Source: Kumtagia sp044326205 (lineage in GTDB: Bacteria; Pseudomonadota; Alphaproteobacteria; Rhizobiales; Rhizobiaceae). Taken from it: a DNA stretch of 64,000 nt. Under the pieces are notes generated by a model that worked only from the letters and a program-made list of their open reading frames with translations, did no database searches and had not been told where the DNA came from. The position numbers and the translations under genes are program-made. Positions 32,192 through 40,908 of the stretch are shown in pieces (position 1 is the first letter of the stretch; every line of letters begins with the position of its first letter). Location of the stretch: NCBI RefSeq assembly GCF_044326205.1, contig NZ_JBIRCY010000019.1, forward strand, positions 57,371-121,370, read 5' to 3'.

Positions 32192-32578
32192 GAAAGGTCT
32201 CCCCAAGCGATGTTGTCTGATGCTCGCCAAGATAGTGGCCTGCTGTCCGCGATGAGAGAGACGGCGGAGCCCAGCCTGGGTCCGCGAATAGAAAATCCAT
32301 CCAATGATGGCAGATGTGCGGGAAAATATTACCTATTACCTGGCGTTCGATCTGACGAGGGCGCAACGTTTTCCGACGGGGCCTTGCCCCGGCAGGGATG
32401 GCGTCTGGTGTTGTTTCCAGCCGATCTGAGCACGCAAGGGCGGACAGGCGCAAAATACTTCTCCGTCACGACCTAATTTCGAAACATTTTACCTCTATAG
32501 AGTTGATAGAATTACCTAGCATGACCTCATTCAATCAGATCGCGGCGGGAATGAATGTCGCCCGAAACGGAGGGGTCA
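32192..32578. other. Divergent spacer between sbp and ssuA1
   Basis: 387 bp, no gene. It holds site E (32494-32510) near ssuA1. Near sbp there are only weak resemblances (GAATAGAAAATCC at 32287, TACCTATTACC at 32330). Confidence 0.55.
32494..32510 (+). promoter_or_regulatory. Sulfur-region operator motif, site E (upstream of ssuA1)
   Basis: TCTATAGAGTTGATAGA, arms TCTAT/ATAGA perfectly inverted. It lies 68 bp before the ssuA1 start in the shared spacer with sbp, and has the same 17-bp architecture as sites A-C. Confidence 0.6.
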
Positions 32579-33532
32579 ATGTTTTCGGTCACACGGCGCA
32601 TCTTCACGGCAGGCCTCTTGGCCGCCACGGTGTTGGGTGCGGGCGCGGCGCATGCCGCCGACTTGAAGGAACTCAAGATCGGCTACCAGAAGACCGGCCT
32701 GCCGGTCATCGCCCGCCAGCAGCAATTGATCGAAAAGGCGCTGGAGCCGCAGGGCATAACCGTCTCGTGGGTGGAGTTCACCGCCGGCCCGCCGCTGGTC
32801 GAGGCGCTGAATGTCGGCGCGATCAATGTGGGGTGGACCGGCGACGCGCCGCCCATCTTCGGCCAGTCGGCGGGGTCGGCTATCGTCTATGTCGCGGCAC
32901 TTCCCGGTAATGTCGGCGGCGAGGCAATCGTCGCCAAGGCCGAATCCGGCATCAAGTCGGTCGCAGACCTCAAGGGCAAGAAGGTCGCGGTCGGCAAGGG
33001 CACCAGCGCTCACAACCTGCTGATCGCGGCCCTTGAGAAGAACGGGCTGACCTTCGACCAGATCGAGCCGGTCTATCTGGCGCCAGCCGACGCGGCGGCG
33101 GCGTTTGCCAGCGACAAGGTCGACGCCTGGTCGATCTGGGATCCGTTCCTGGCCATCGCCGAGACGCGCTACACGCCGACCGTTCTGGTGCGCTCGCCCG
33201 AAGTGCTGAAGGTCAACACCTATTTCCTCTCCAACCGCGATTTCGCCAAGGAGAATCCGGCTGCCGTCACCACGGTGGTCGGGGCGCTGAAAGTCGCTGC
33301 TGAATGGGCCGACGCCAACCGCGACAAGGTGGCCGCCGCCCTGCATGAGGTGACCGGCGTGCCTCTGGAAGCCCAGACGCTGGCGGCCAACCGCGCCGAG
33401 TTCGGCATTTTTCCGATCACCGACGAGATTATCGCCAACCAGCAGGCGACCGCCAACCGCTTCTACAAGCTGAAACTGATCCCCAACGCCATCAAGATTG
33501 CCGACGCGGTGTGGACGCCGCCGGGCAACTGA
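32579..33532 (+). CDS. ssuA: Aliphatic sulfonate ABC transporter, binding protein 1
   Basis: 317 aa from the ATG at 32579, preferred over 32555 because GGAGGGG precedes it. Signal peptide MFSVTRRIFTAGLLAATVLG ending AHA. The mature part has LKIGYQKTGLPVIARQQQL, VGWTGDAPPIFGQSAG and WSIWDPFLAIAETRY, features of SsuA. Binds alkanesulfonates in the periplasm. A second ssuA paralogue follows 56 bp downstream, so two binding proteins share one SsuBC. Confidence 0.9.
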   Translation: MFSVTRRIFTAGLLAATVLGAGAAHAADLKELKIGYQKTGLPVIARQQQLIEKALEPQGITVSWVEFTAGPPLVEALNVGAINVGWTGDAPPIFGQSAGSAIVYVAALPGNVGGEAIVAKAESGIKSVADLKGKKVAVGKGTSAHNLLIAALEKNGLTFDQIEPVYLAPADAAAAFASDKVDAWSIWDPFLAIAETRYTPTVLVRSPEVLKVNTYFLSNRDFAKENPAAVTTVVGALKVAAEWADANRDKVAAALHEVTGVPLEAQTLAANRAEFGIFPITDEIIANQQATANRFYKLKLIPNAIKIADAVWTPPGN

Positions 33533-33588
33533 TCGACCTTCGACGCAGACCCGTTGTCCCGGTAAATCCTTCTCGAAAGGCGAAGACC

Positions 33589-34551
33589 ATGCTCAACAGA
33601 CGCTTCCTGCTTTCCGGTTTTCTCGGCGCGGCGTTGCTGGCGCCTGGCTTGTCGCTCGCTCCCGCCAAGGCTGCGGACGCGCCAAAAGAGTTCCGCATCG
33701 GCTACCAGAAGAGCAGCAGCCTGCTGGTCGCCGCCCGGCAGCAGAAGGTGTTCGAGACCAGGCTGAAGGCGCTCGGTGTCGAGGAGGTCAAGTGGGTCGA
33801 GTTCCAGTTCGGCCCGCCGCTGCTGGAAGCGCTGGGCGCCGGCGCCGTGGATTTCGGCGTGACCGGCGATACGCCGCCAATTCTCGCGCAGTCGGCGGGT
33901 GCGCAACTCGTCTATGCGGCAAGCTCGCCGGCCGTGCAGAACGCCATTCTCGTGCCGAAGGATTCGCCGATCCAATCGGTGGCCGATCTCAAGGGCAAAA
34001 AGGTCGCCTTCGGAAAAGGCTCCAGCTCGCATAATTTCACCGTGCAGGCGCTGAAGCAGGCAAGCCTTGCCTATTCCGACGTCGTGCCGGCGTTTCTCGC
34101 GCCGGCCGACGCGGTGGCCGCCTTCACCACCGGCAGCGTCGATGCCTGGGCGGTCTGGGATCCGTATTTTGCCATCGCCGAGGCCAAGCACAATGCGCGG
34201 CCGCTGGTGACCACTGCCGACGGCCTGGACAGCAATTCGTTCTACCTCGCGAGCAAGGCGTTCTCGGAAGAACATCCCGATGTGCTGAAAGCCGCCGTCG
34301 AGGAATTGTCGGGCGTCGCCCGCTGGGCGGCGGAGCACAAGGACGAGCTTGCCGGCATCTCGTCCGAGGCGACCGGCATCGACCTCGCGGCGCAAAGGGC
34401 CGCGATCGACCGCTACCGGATCGAGGTGGGTCCGCTCTCCGACGCGGTGGTGGCGCAGCAGCAGGCGATCGCCGACACGTTTTACGAGTTGAAGCTGATC
34501 CCCAACAAGATCAATGTCCGCGATATCGTCTGGGCGGCGCCGACGAACTGA
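33589..34551 (+). CDS. ssuA: Aliphatic sulfonate ABC transporter, binding protein 2
   Basis: 320 aa from the ATG at 33589 (MLNRRFLLSGFLGAALLA), with signal peptide ending AKAAD. Same family as the preceding gene: FRIGYQKSSSLLVAARQQK, FGVTGDTPPILAQSAG and WAVWDPYFAIAEAKH. The two proteins are clearly related but far from identical, which fits separate substrate ranges (inference). ssuD follows 29 bp later. Confidence 0.9.
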   Translation: MLNRRFLLSGFLGAALLAPGLSLAPAKAADAPKEFRIGYQKSSSLLVAARQQKVFETRLKALGVEEVKWVEFQFGPPLLEALGAGAVDFGVTGDTPPILAQSAGAQLVYAASSPAVQNAILVPKDSPIQSVADLKGKKVAFGKGSSSHNFTVQALKQASLAYSDVVPAFLAPADAVAAFTTGSVDAWAVWDPYFAIAEAKHNARPLVTTADGLDSNSFYLASKAFSEEHPDVLKAAVEELSGVARWAAEHKDELAGISSEATGIDLAAQRAAIDRYRIEVGPLSDAVVAQQQAIADTFYELKLIPNKINVRDIVWAAPTN

Positions 34552-34580
34552 GCGGCCCGCCGCAAGCCAAGGGAGCCAGC

Positions 34581-35753
34581 ATGAGTCTTTCCACCGTATC
34601 GCAGGACCGGCCGCTCGATTTCTTCTGGTTCATCCCGACGCATGGCGACGGCAGCTATCTCGGCTCGGAGAAACAGCAGCGCCCGCCGGAATTCGGCTAC
34701 TTCAAGGAGATAGCGCAAGCCGTTGACCGGCTTGGCTTTCCCGGCGTGCTCTTGCCGACCGGCCAGAATTGCGAGGATTCGTGGATCACCGCGACCGGCC
34801 TTGCCACCTATACCGAGCGGCTGAAATTCCTGGTGGCGCTGAGGCCGGGCGTCGTGTCGCCGGCCTTTGCCGCGCGCCAGACGGCGGCGCTCGACCGGCT
34901 GAGCGACGGGCGGCTGCTGCTCAACGTGGTGGTCGGCGGCAATCCGGTGGAGCTTGCCGGCGACGGCGTGTTCACGCCGCATGATGAGCGCTACGCACAA
35001 GCCGATGAATTCCTAAAAGTCTGGCGCGGTCTGTTGTCGGGCGAACAGGTTGACTTCAACGGCAAATATTACCGCGTCGAAGGCGGACGGCTGGACATAC
35101 TACCGGTGCAGAAGCCGATCCCGCCGGTGTTCTTTGGCGGTTCGTCCGACGCCGGGCAGTATCTGGCGGCCGAACAGGTCGATAAATATCTGACCTGGGG
35201 CGAGCCGGTTCATTCCGTTGCCGAAAAACTGGCGCGCGCGAGGGCCAAGGCGGCAGCGAAGGGCCGCAAGCTGAGTTTCGGCATCCGCCTGCATTTCATC
35301 GTGCGCGAGACCGAGGACGAGGCCTGGGCGGCGGCGGAAAAGCTGATCAGCCATGTCACCGACGCGCAGATCGAGAACGCGCAGGCGCGATTCCTGAAGG
35401 AGATGGATTCGGTCGGCCAGCGGCGCATGGCCGAGCTGCATGGCGGCCGCCGCGACCGGCTGGTGGTCGCCCCCAATTTGTGGGCCGGCGTCGGGCTGGT
35501 GCGCGGTGGCGCGGGCACGGCGCTGGTCGGCACGCCGGCACAGGTCGCGGAGCGCATCCGCGAATATCAGGCGGTTGGTATCGACACGGTCATTGGCTCC
35601 GGCTACCCGCATCTGGAGGAGGCCTACCGCGTCGCCGAACTGCTGTTCCCCGAACTCGGGCTCGGCACTGCGCGCCGTCGGGTCGGTGACAGAATCGCCA
35701 ACGAATTCGCAGTCGGCCACCACGGCGCCCACCGGCTACAGGCCTCCTCATGA
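34581..35753 (+). CDS. ssuD: FMNH2-dependent alkanesulfonate monooxygenase
   Basis: 390 aa, close to E. coli SsuD (381). N-terminal FFWFIPTHGDGSYLG; substrate and flavin region RPGVVSPAFAARQTAALDRL and LLNVVVGGNP; C-terminal NLWAGVGLVRGGAGTALVG and GSGYPHLEEAYRVAELLFP are SsuD hallmarks. It cleaves alkanesulfonates to aldehyde and sulfite with reduced FMN, which needs a partner flavin reductase; no ssuE is in this window. The stop overlaps the ssuC start (ATGA). Confidence 0.93.
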   Translation: MSLSTVSQDRPLDFFWFIPTHGDGSYLGSEKQQRPPEFGYFKEIAQAVDRLGFPGVLLPTGQNCEDSWITATGLATYTERLKFLVALRPGVVSPAFAARQTAALDRLSDGRLLLNVVVGGNPVELAGDGVFTPHDERYAQADEFLKVWRGLLSGEQVDFNGKYYRVEGGRLDILPVQKPIPPVFFGGSSDAGQYLAAEQVDKYLTWGEPVHSVAEKLARARAKAAAKGRKLSFGIRLHFIVRETEDEAWAAAEKLISHVTDAQIENAQARFLKEMDSVGQRRMAELHGGRRDRLVVAPNLWAGVGLVRGGAGTALVGTPAQVAERIREYQAVGIDTVIGSGYPHLEEAYRVAELLFPELGLGTARRRVGDRIANEFAVGHHGAHRLQASS

Positions 35754-36529
35754 ATCGGACTTTCGGCAGGATAGGGCAGGGCGGCCTCGGTTGGTTGCTG
35801 CCGATCGTCATCGTCACGGTCTGGGAACTGGCGTCGCGCACCGGCTTCATCGCCGGTAACGTGCTGCCCGCGCCCTCCGCTGTGGCGGAAGCGTTCTGGC
35901 GCCTGCTCATCTCTGGCGAGTTGATCGAGAATATCGGGGTCAGCACCGCCCGCGCGCTTGCCGGCTTCGCCATCGGTGGTTCGATCGGCTTCGTACTCGG
36001 CTTGGCCAATGGTGTCTCGGCGCTGTCGCGCGGGCTGACCGACACGACATTGCAGATGATCCGCAACATCCCGCATCTGGCGCTGATCCCGCTGGTCATC
36101 CTGTGGTTCGGCATCGACGAGGAGGCAAAGCTCTTCCTGGTGGCGCTGGGCGTCTTTTTCCCGATCTATGTGAACACGCTGCTCGGCATCCAGAGTGTCG
36201 ACCCGCAATTGGTGGAGATGGGCCGCATCTACGGCATGACGCGCTTCCAGCTCTTCTCGCGTGTCATCCTGCCCGGCGCGCTGCCGGCGATCTTCGTCGG
36301 CCTGCGTTATGCGCTGGGCATCATGTGGCTGACGCTGATCGTTGCCGAAACCATCTCGGCCTCGTCGGGCCTCGGCTACATGGCCATGCAGGCGCGCGAG
36401 TTCCTGCTGATCGACGTCGTTGTGCTGTCGATCCTGATCTACGCGCTGCTCGGCAAGCTGGCCGACAGTCTTGCCCGGTTGCTCGAGCGGCTTTCGCTGC
36501 AATGGCATCCGGCTTTCCAGACCGCATGA
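35750..36529 (+). CDS. ssuC: Aliphatic sulfonate ABC transporter, permease
   Basis: 259 aa with about six membrane helices. The EAA loop is LVEMGRIYGMTRFQLFSRVI, and the C-terminal part includes MWLTLIVAETISASSGLGYM. Inner membrane channel of the sulfonate importer. It overlaps ssuD by four bases and is followed by ssuB after 12 bp. Confidence 0.93.
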   Translation: MNRTFGRIGQGGLGWLLPIVIVTVWELASRTGFIAGNVLPAPSAVAEAFWRLLISGELIENIGVSTARALAGFAIGGSIGFVLGLANGVSALSRGLTDTTLQMIRNIPHLALIPLVILWFGIDEEAKLFLVALGVFFPIYVNTLLGIQSVDPQLVEMGRIYGMTRFQLFSRVILPGALPAIFVGLRYALGIMWLTLIVAETISASSGLGYMAMQAREFLLIDVVVLSILIYALLGKLADSLARLLERLSLQWHPAFQTA

Positions 36530-36541
36530 GGATTTTTCCGA

Positions 36542-37387
36542 ATGACCGCTGCGACCACCGCCGCCCGAAAAGCCTTTGAGGCAGCTTCGGTGGCGCGACT
36601 CGTGCCTTCGCCGGTTCCATCCACGGCGTTCTCGTTCCGCAATGTCGGGAAAAAATTCGGCGAAAAGGTCGTGCTCGACGGCATCGACCTCGAGGTGAAG
36701 GCCGGGCAGTTCCTGGCAATCATCGGCAAGAGCGGCTGCGGCAAGTCGACCCTGCTGCGGCTTCTGGCCGGCCTCGACCGGGCGACCTCCGGCACGCTCG
36801 ACCATGGCAGCGGACAGACGGACTTTGGCCATACGCGTATCATGTTCCAGGAGCCGCGGCTGCTGCCCTGGGCGCGCGTCGCCGACAATGTCGCGGTCGG
36901 CCTGACCGGCATCGCCAAGGGCGCCGAAGCGCGGGGCAGGGCTCTCGACATCCTGGGCGAAGTAGGACTTGCGGACCGCGCCGGCGAGTGGCCTTCGGTA
37001 TTGTCCGGCGGCCAGCGGCAGCGCGTGGCGCTGGCGCGCGCCCTGGTCGGGCAGCCGAAGATTCTTGCGCTGGACGAACCGCTCGGCGCGCTGGACGCGC
37101 TGACCCGGATCGAGATGCAGCAATTGCTGGAACGCATCTGGCTGAAGCAGAAATTCACTGCCGTTCTGGTGACCCATGACGTGGCGGAGGCGGTGGCGAT
37201 GGCTGACCGTGTCGTGGTGATCGACCAGGGCCGCATCGCGCTCGACGTCGACGTCAGCGTACCTCGCCCGCGCCGCCATGGCTCGGCCGAACTCGCGCGG
37301 CTCGAAGGCCGCATCCTCGACCAGCTTTTCGGCAATGACGGCCGGGCGGACGGTCCCACGGCAGTGGCGGAGGCTCATCTGGGCTGA
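36542..37387 (+). CDS. ssuB: Aliphatic sulfonate ABC transporter, ATP-binding protein
   Basis: 281 aa. Walker A GKSGCGKST, Q-loop MFQEPRLLPWARV, signature LSGGQRQRVALARAL, Walker B ILALDEPLGALD and H-loop LVTHDVAEAVAMADR are intact. The first 30 residues are a polar extension before FSFRNVGKKFGEK. Last gene of ssuA1-A2-D-C-B. Confidence 0.93.
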   Translation: MTAATTAARKAFEAASVARLVPSPVPSTAFSFRNVGKKFGEKVVLDGIDLEVKAGQFLAIIGKSGCGKSTLLRLLAGLDRATSGTLDHGSGQTDFGHTRIMFQEPRLLPWARVADNVAVGLTGIAKGAEARGRALDILGEVGLADRAGEWPSVLSGGQRQRVALARALVGQPKILALDEPLGALDALTRIEMQQLLERIWLKQKFTAVLVTHDVAEAVAMADRVVVIDQGRIALDVDVSVPRPRRHGSAELARLEGRILDQLFGNDGRADGPTAVAEAHLG

Positions 37388-37516
37388 AGGGCGAATCCGT
37401 CACCGCCCGTTTGCCTGTCAAATCAATGTGATCGCGCTTTCGTTGCGGGTCACGAAGCGTTAGCCTCTCAAGCAGAGAGGCGACCCGGCGCCTTGGGGCA
37501 AGCAGTTCGGGAGACG

Positions 37517-38800
37517 ATGGGGCAAAACAGGACATCTCGGATGTCGCTGGGCCATATGGGTTCGGGCGGCGAATACCACTTGCTGAACGGCTGGAAGGAC
37601 ATTGCCGCGTTCTTCGGCAAGGACGAACGCACGGTCAAGCGCTGGGAAAAGCAGCGCGGCATGCCCGTGCAGCGCATGCCCGGCACGAAGGGGACGGTCT
37701 TCGCCGACCGTCACGCGCTGGCGGCATGGCTCAATATGCGCGGAACGCAGCCGGGACTCGATGTCAGGGTGCTGCCGCGCGTGCATTCCGGCCTGAACGG
37801 CGCGCGGTCGCCCGGCGATGCCCATGAACCCTCTACCGCGGCGCGGGAGCTTTATCTCGAAGGGACCTATCTCTGGCAGAAGCGGACACGCGCAAGCCTG
37901 ACCGAAGCTGTCGACATATTGCAGGCGGCGGTGGCCCTCGACCCGGACTATGCCCACGCGCATACGGCATTGGCTGTCGCCCATAAGCTGGCCGGAGAAT
38001 ATGGCGCGACGACGCAGAAGCTGGGCTATATCCGCGCGTTGGAAGCGGTGGAGCGGGCGATTGCACTGGATCCGGCGCTTGAACAGGCCCAGACCGTTCT
38101 TGCCAACATCGAGTTCTTCTGGCTGCTGCAATATGACCGCGCCTTGCGGCGCTTCGAGCATGCGCGCCGGCTCAACCCGAATTCGGCGCTGACGCGCCAC
38201 TGGTTTGCCGAAGCCCTGCTCTTCGCCGGATACCCGCGCGAGGCGCTTGCCGAGATCGACCAGGCCCAGCACCTCGATCCCCAGTCGCGGTCGATCATAT
38301 CGGCCAAGGCCTACATCCTGTTCGCCTTGGGCAATTCGGACACATCCGAGCAAATGCTGCTGAAGCTGGCGTCGAACGAGCCGGACTACCAGATGGCCTA
38401 CAAGGGCCTCACCTATCTTTATCTCGCGCGGGGAGACGGCGGGCGCTATCTGGAATTCCTCGACAGGCTGGTGAGCTTGCACCCGAGCGGGGCCGCGCGC
38501 GCCATCGTCGACGCCGGGCGCAAGGGGCTGTCCTCATCCGGCAAGGCGGGAATGGCCGAGGCCATGCTCGATGCCGCAAAGCACAATGGCGAGACGGGGG
38601 AGGTGCCTGCTTACGGCATGGCCCATCTCTACGCCCTCAATAACGACGCATCCGGCGCCGCGACACATCTGCAACTCGCGCTCGAGCGCTACGAAGGCGA
38701 CGTCTTCGATTTCATCATCGACCCGGCGTTCAAGCAGGTGCGCACGACGCCGCAGTTCCTGAAGAAGGTTACCCAGATGGGGCTGCCGCTGGTCGCATGA
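37517..38800 (+). CDS. HTH-TPR protein, possible transcription regulator
   Basis: 427 aa from the ATG at 37517 (GGGAG upstream); the frame is also open from a TTG at 37493. The N-terminal 70 residues form a MerR/excisionase-like HTH: LNGWKDIAAFFGKDERTVKR, then WEKQRGMPVQRMPG and VFADRHALAAWL. The remainder is helical with tetratricopeptide-like repeats (AVDILQAAVALDPDYAHAH, ALEAVERAIALDPALEQA, RRFEHARRLNPNSALTRHW). Such proteins may sense partners by the TPR part, but the target is not known. It stands alone between ssuB and the convergent recQ. Confidence 0.75.
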   Translation: MGQNRTSRMSLGHMGSGGEYHLLNGWKDIAAFFGKDERTVKRWEKQRGMPVQRMPGTKGTVFADRHALAAWLNMRGTQPGLDVRVLPRVHSGLNGARSPGDAHEPSTAARELYLEGTYLWQKRTRASLTEAVDILQAAVALDPDYAHAHTALAVAHKLAGEYGATTQKLGYIRALEAVERAIALDPALEQAQTVLANIEFFWLLQYDRALRRFEHARRLNPNSALTRHWFAEALLFAGYPREALAEIDQAQHLDPQSRSIISAKAYILFALGNSDTSEQMLLKLASNEPDYQMAYKGLTYLYLARGDGGRYLEFLDRLVSLHPSGAARAIVDAGRKGLSSSGKAGMAEAMLDAAKHNGETGEVPAYGMAHLYALNNDASGAATHLQLALERYEGDVFDFIIDPAFKQVRTTPQFLKKVTQMGLPLVA

Positions 38801-38819
38801 ACGGACCGGTGCGCCTCGC

Positions 38820-40679
38820 TTATCCTTGATGCGCCCGGATCACCTTCAGAAACAGATCGCCATAGCGCTCCAGCTTCGACTGCCCGACGCCGGAGATGCC
38901 GAGCAGCGCATCGCGGCTGGTTGGGCGCTCGGTAGCGAAGGCAACAAGCGTCGTGTCGGGAAAGACGACGTAAGGGGGCACTGAAAGCTCTTTGGCAATC
39001 GCCATACGGGCGGCGCGCAGAGCCTCGAAAAGCTCCATGTTGGAACCCTCCAGCGCGGATTTGGCGCTCGCCGAGCGCGACGGAGCGCTTCTCGACGCCT
39101 TTCCGCTTGCCGGACGGTCCTTGCGGAAGCGCACCTCGCGTTCACGCTTGAAGACGGCGCGGGCCTCGGGCGTCAATCTCAGCGCGCCGAAGGCGTCATG
39201 ATCGACGCTGATAAGGCCGGCGGCGAGTAGTTGGCGATAGACAGATTGCCACGTCTTTGAAGGCAGGTCCTTGCCGGCGCCGAAGACGGGCATGATGGTA
39301 TGGCCAAAACGAGCAGTCTTCTCGTTCTCATGACCGAGCAGCACGTCGATCAGATGGCCGGTCCCAAAACGTTCGCCGGTCCGGTAGATCGCAGCCAATG
39401 CCTTGATGGTGGCTTCCGTCCCGTCCCAGGTTTCGACCGGCTTGAGGCAGGTGTCGCAATTGCCGCATTGGCCTTCATGCGCCTCGCCGAAATGGGCAAG
39501 GATCGCCTGCCGGCGGCAGCCCGGCGTCTTGCAGATGCCGAGCAGCGCATAAAGCTTGGCGCGCTCGACGCGTTTGATATCGTCACCGGAGGCGCCTTCA
39601 TCGATCATCCGGCCGCGCTGGATGGCGTCGGCCATGCCATAGGCCATCCAGGCATCGGACGGGAGCCCGTCGCGGCCGGCACGGCCGGTCTCCTGATAAT
39701 AGGCTTCGACAGAACCCGGCAGGTCGAGATGGGCGACGTAACGCACGTTCGGCTTGTCGATGCCCATGCCGAAGGCGACGGTGGCGACAAGGCAGAGGTC
39801 CTCCTGCTTGAGGAAGGCATCCTGATTGGCGTCGCGAACGTCTCGCTCCATGCCGGCATGATAGGCGAGCGCTCGGACGCCCCGCCCGTTCAGCCATTCG
39901 GCCGTGTCCTCGACCTTTGCGCGCGACAGGCAGTAGACGATGCCGCTCGAACCCTTGTGCCGCGACAGGAAGCGCAGAAGCTGTTGCCTCGGCTGGTCGC
40001 GTTCGACGATCTCATAGGCGATGTTGGGGCGGTCGAACGACGTCGTGAAGACTTCCGCCGAGCGGAGCGCCAGCCTGTCGATGATGTCTTCGCGGGTATG
40101 CGGGTCGGCCGTCGCCGTCAGCGCCAGGCGCGGCACGCCCGGATATTGCACCGCGAGCTGGCCGAGTTCGCGGTATTCCGGCCGGAAATCATGCCCCCAT
40201 TGGGAGACGCAATGCGCCTCGTCGATCGCGAACAAGGCGATCCTGGCGTTGCCGAGCAACTCCCTGAAGGCGGGCGTGACGATGCGCTCCGGTGTCACGT
40301 AGAGAAGATCGAGATTGCCCCTGCCGATCGCCTGGCGGACATTTGCAAACTCCTCGCGCGTCAGCGAGGAATTCAGCGCGGCGGCCCGCACACCCAACTG
40401 CCTCAGTGCCTCCACCTGATCGCGCATCAGCGCGATCAGCGGCGAAATGACGATGCCGACGCCATCGCGGCAAAGTGCGGGAATCTGGAAGCAGAGCGAC
40501 TTGCCGGCGCCGGTCGGGAACAGCACGACGGCATCACCGCCCGAAACGACCCGTTCGACGACGGCGGCCTGCTTGCCGCGGAACGAGGAATAGCCATAGA
40601 CACGCTTGAGCACGCCGAGCGGATTTTCCGCGCCTTCGTTGCCAAACAGCGGATCGATAAGCTTTTGGGTCTGCGCCAT
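38820..40679 (-). CDS. recQ: ATP-dependent DNA helicase RecQ
   Basis: 619 aa, full length. Motif I FPTGAGKS, motif II AIDEAHCVSQWGHDFRPEY with the DEAH box and the RecQ aromatic-rich loop, motif VI QETGRAGRDG, the zinc-binding Cys cluster (CKTPGCRRQ and CGNCDTC), the RQC winged helix and a C-terminal HRDC domain (LFEALRAARMAIAKELSVPP) are present. 3'-to-5' helicase in recombination and replication-fork repair. It is convergent with the HTH-TPR gene. Confidence 0.97.
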   Translation of the reverse strand: MAQTQKLIDPLFGNEGAENPLGVLKRVYGYSSFRGKQAAVVERVVSGGDAVVLFPTGAGKSLCFQIPALCRDGVGIVISPLIALMRDQVEALRQLGVRAAALNSSLTREEFANVRQAIGRGNLDLLYVTPERIVTPAFRELLGNARIALFAIDEAHCVSQWGHDFRPEYRELGQLAVQYPGVPRLALTATADPHTREDIIDRLALRSAEVFTTSFDRPNIAYEIVERDQPRQQLLRFLSRHKGSSGIVYCLSRAKVEDTAEWLNGRGVRALAYHAGMERDVRDANQDAFLKQEDLCLVATVAFGMGIDKPNVRYVAHLDLPGSVEAYYQETGRAGRDGLPSDAWMAYGMADAIQRGRMIDEGASGDDIKRVERAKLYALLGICKTPGCRRQAILAHFGEAHEGQCGNCDTCLKPVETWDGTEATIKALAAIYRTGERFGTGHLIDVLLGHENEKTARFGHTIMPVFGAGKDLPSKTWQSVYRQLLAAGLISVDHDAFGALRLTPEARAVFKREREVRFRKDRPASGKASRSAPSRSASAKSALEGSNMELFEALRAARMAIAKELSVPPYVVFPDTTLVAFATERPTSRDALLGISGVGQSKLERYGDLFLKVIRAHQG

Positions 40680-40908
40680 GGAATCGCCTTCGTGGAAAGG
40701 CCCATTTTATGGCACAGGTCCAGCGGCAGTCGCGAGAGTTTGCGGGAACGCAGACCACAGGCGAATGTTGCGATGAAATTGCACAGGCCGGCGGCTTGTC
40801 GGGTTCGCCGTCGCTCTTATGGCAATTGTGCCTGAACGCAGTCGCCCAGGCTGCCGTGGCATGGCCGCGCGAGCCGGCCACGTCACGGCAGCCGAGCTTC
40901 CTTGAATT

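Noticed and set aside
32286..32340. A second operator site close to sbp
   Set aside because: GAATAGAAAATCC and TACCTATTACC resemble parts of the motif but lack the inverted arms; too weak to list as a site.
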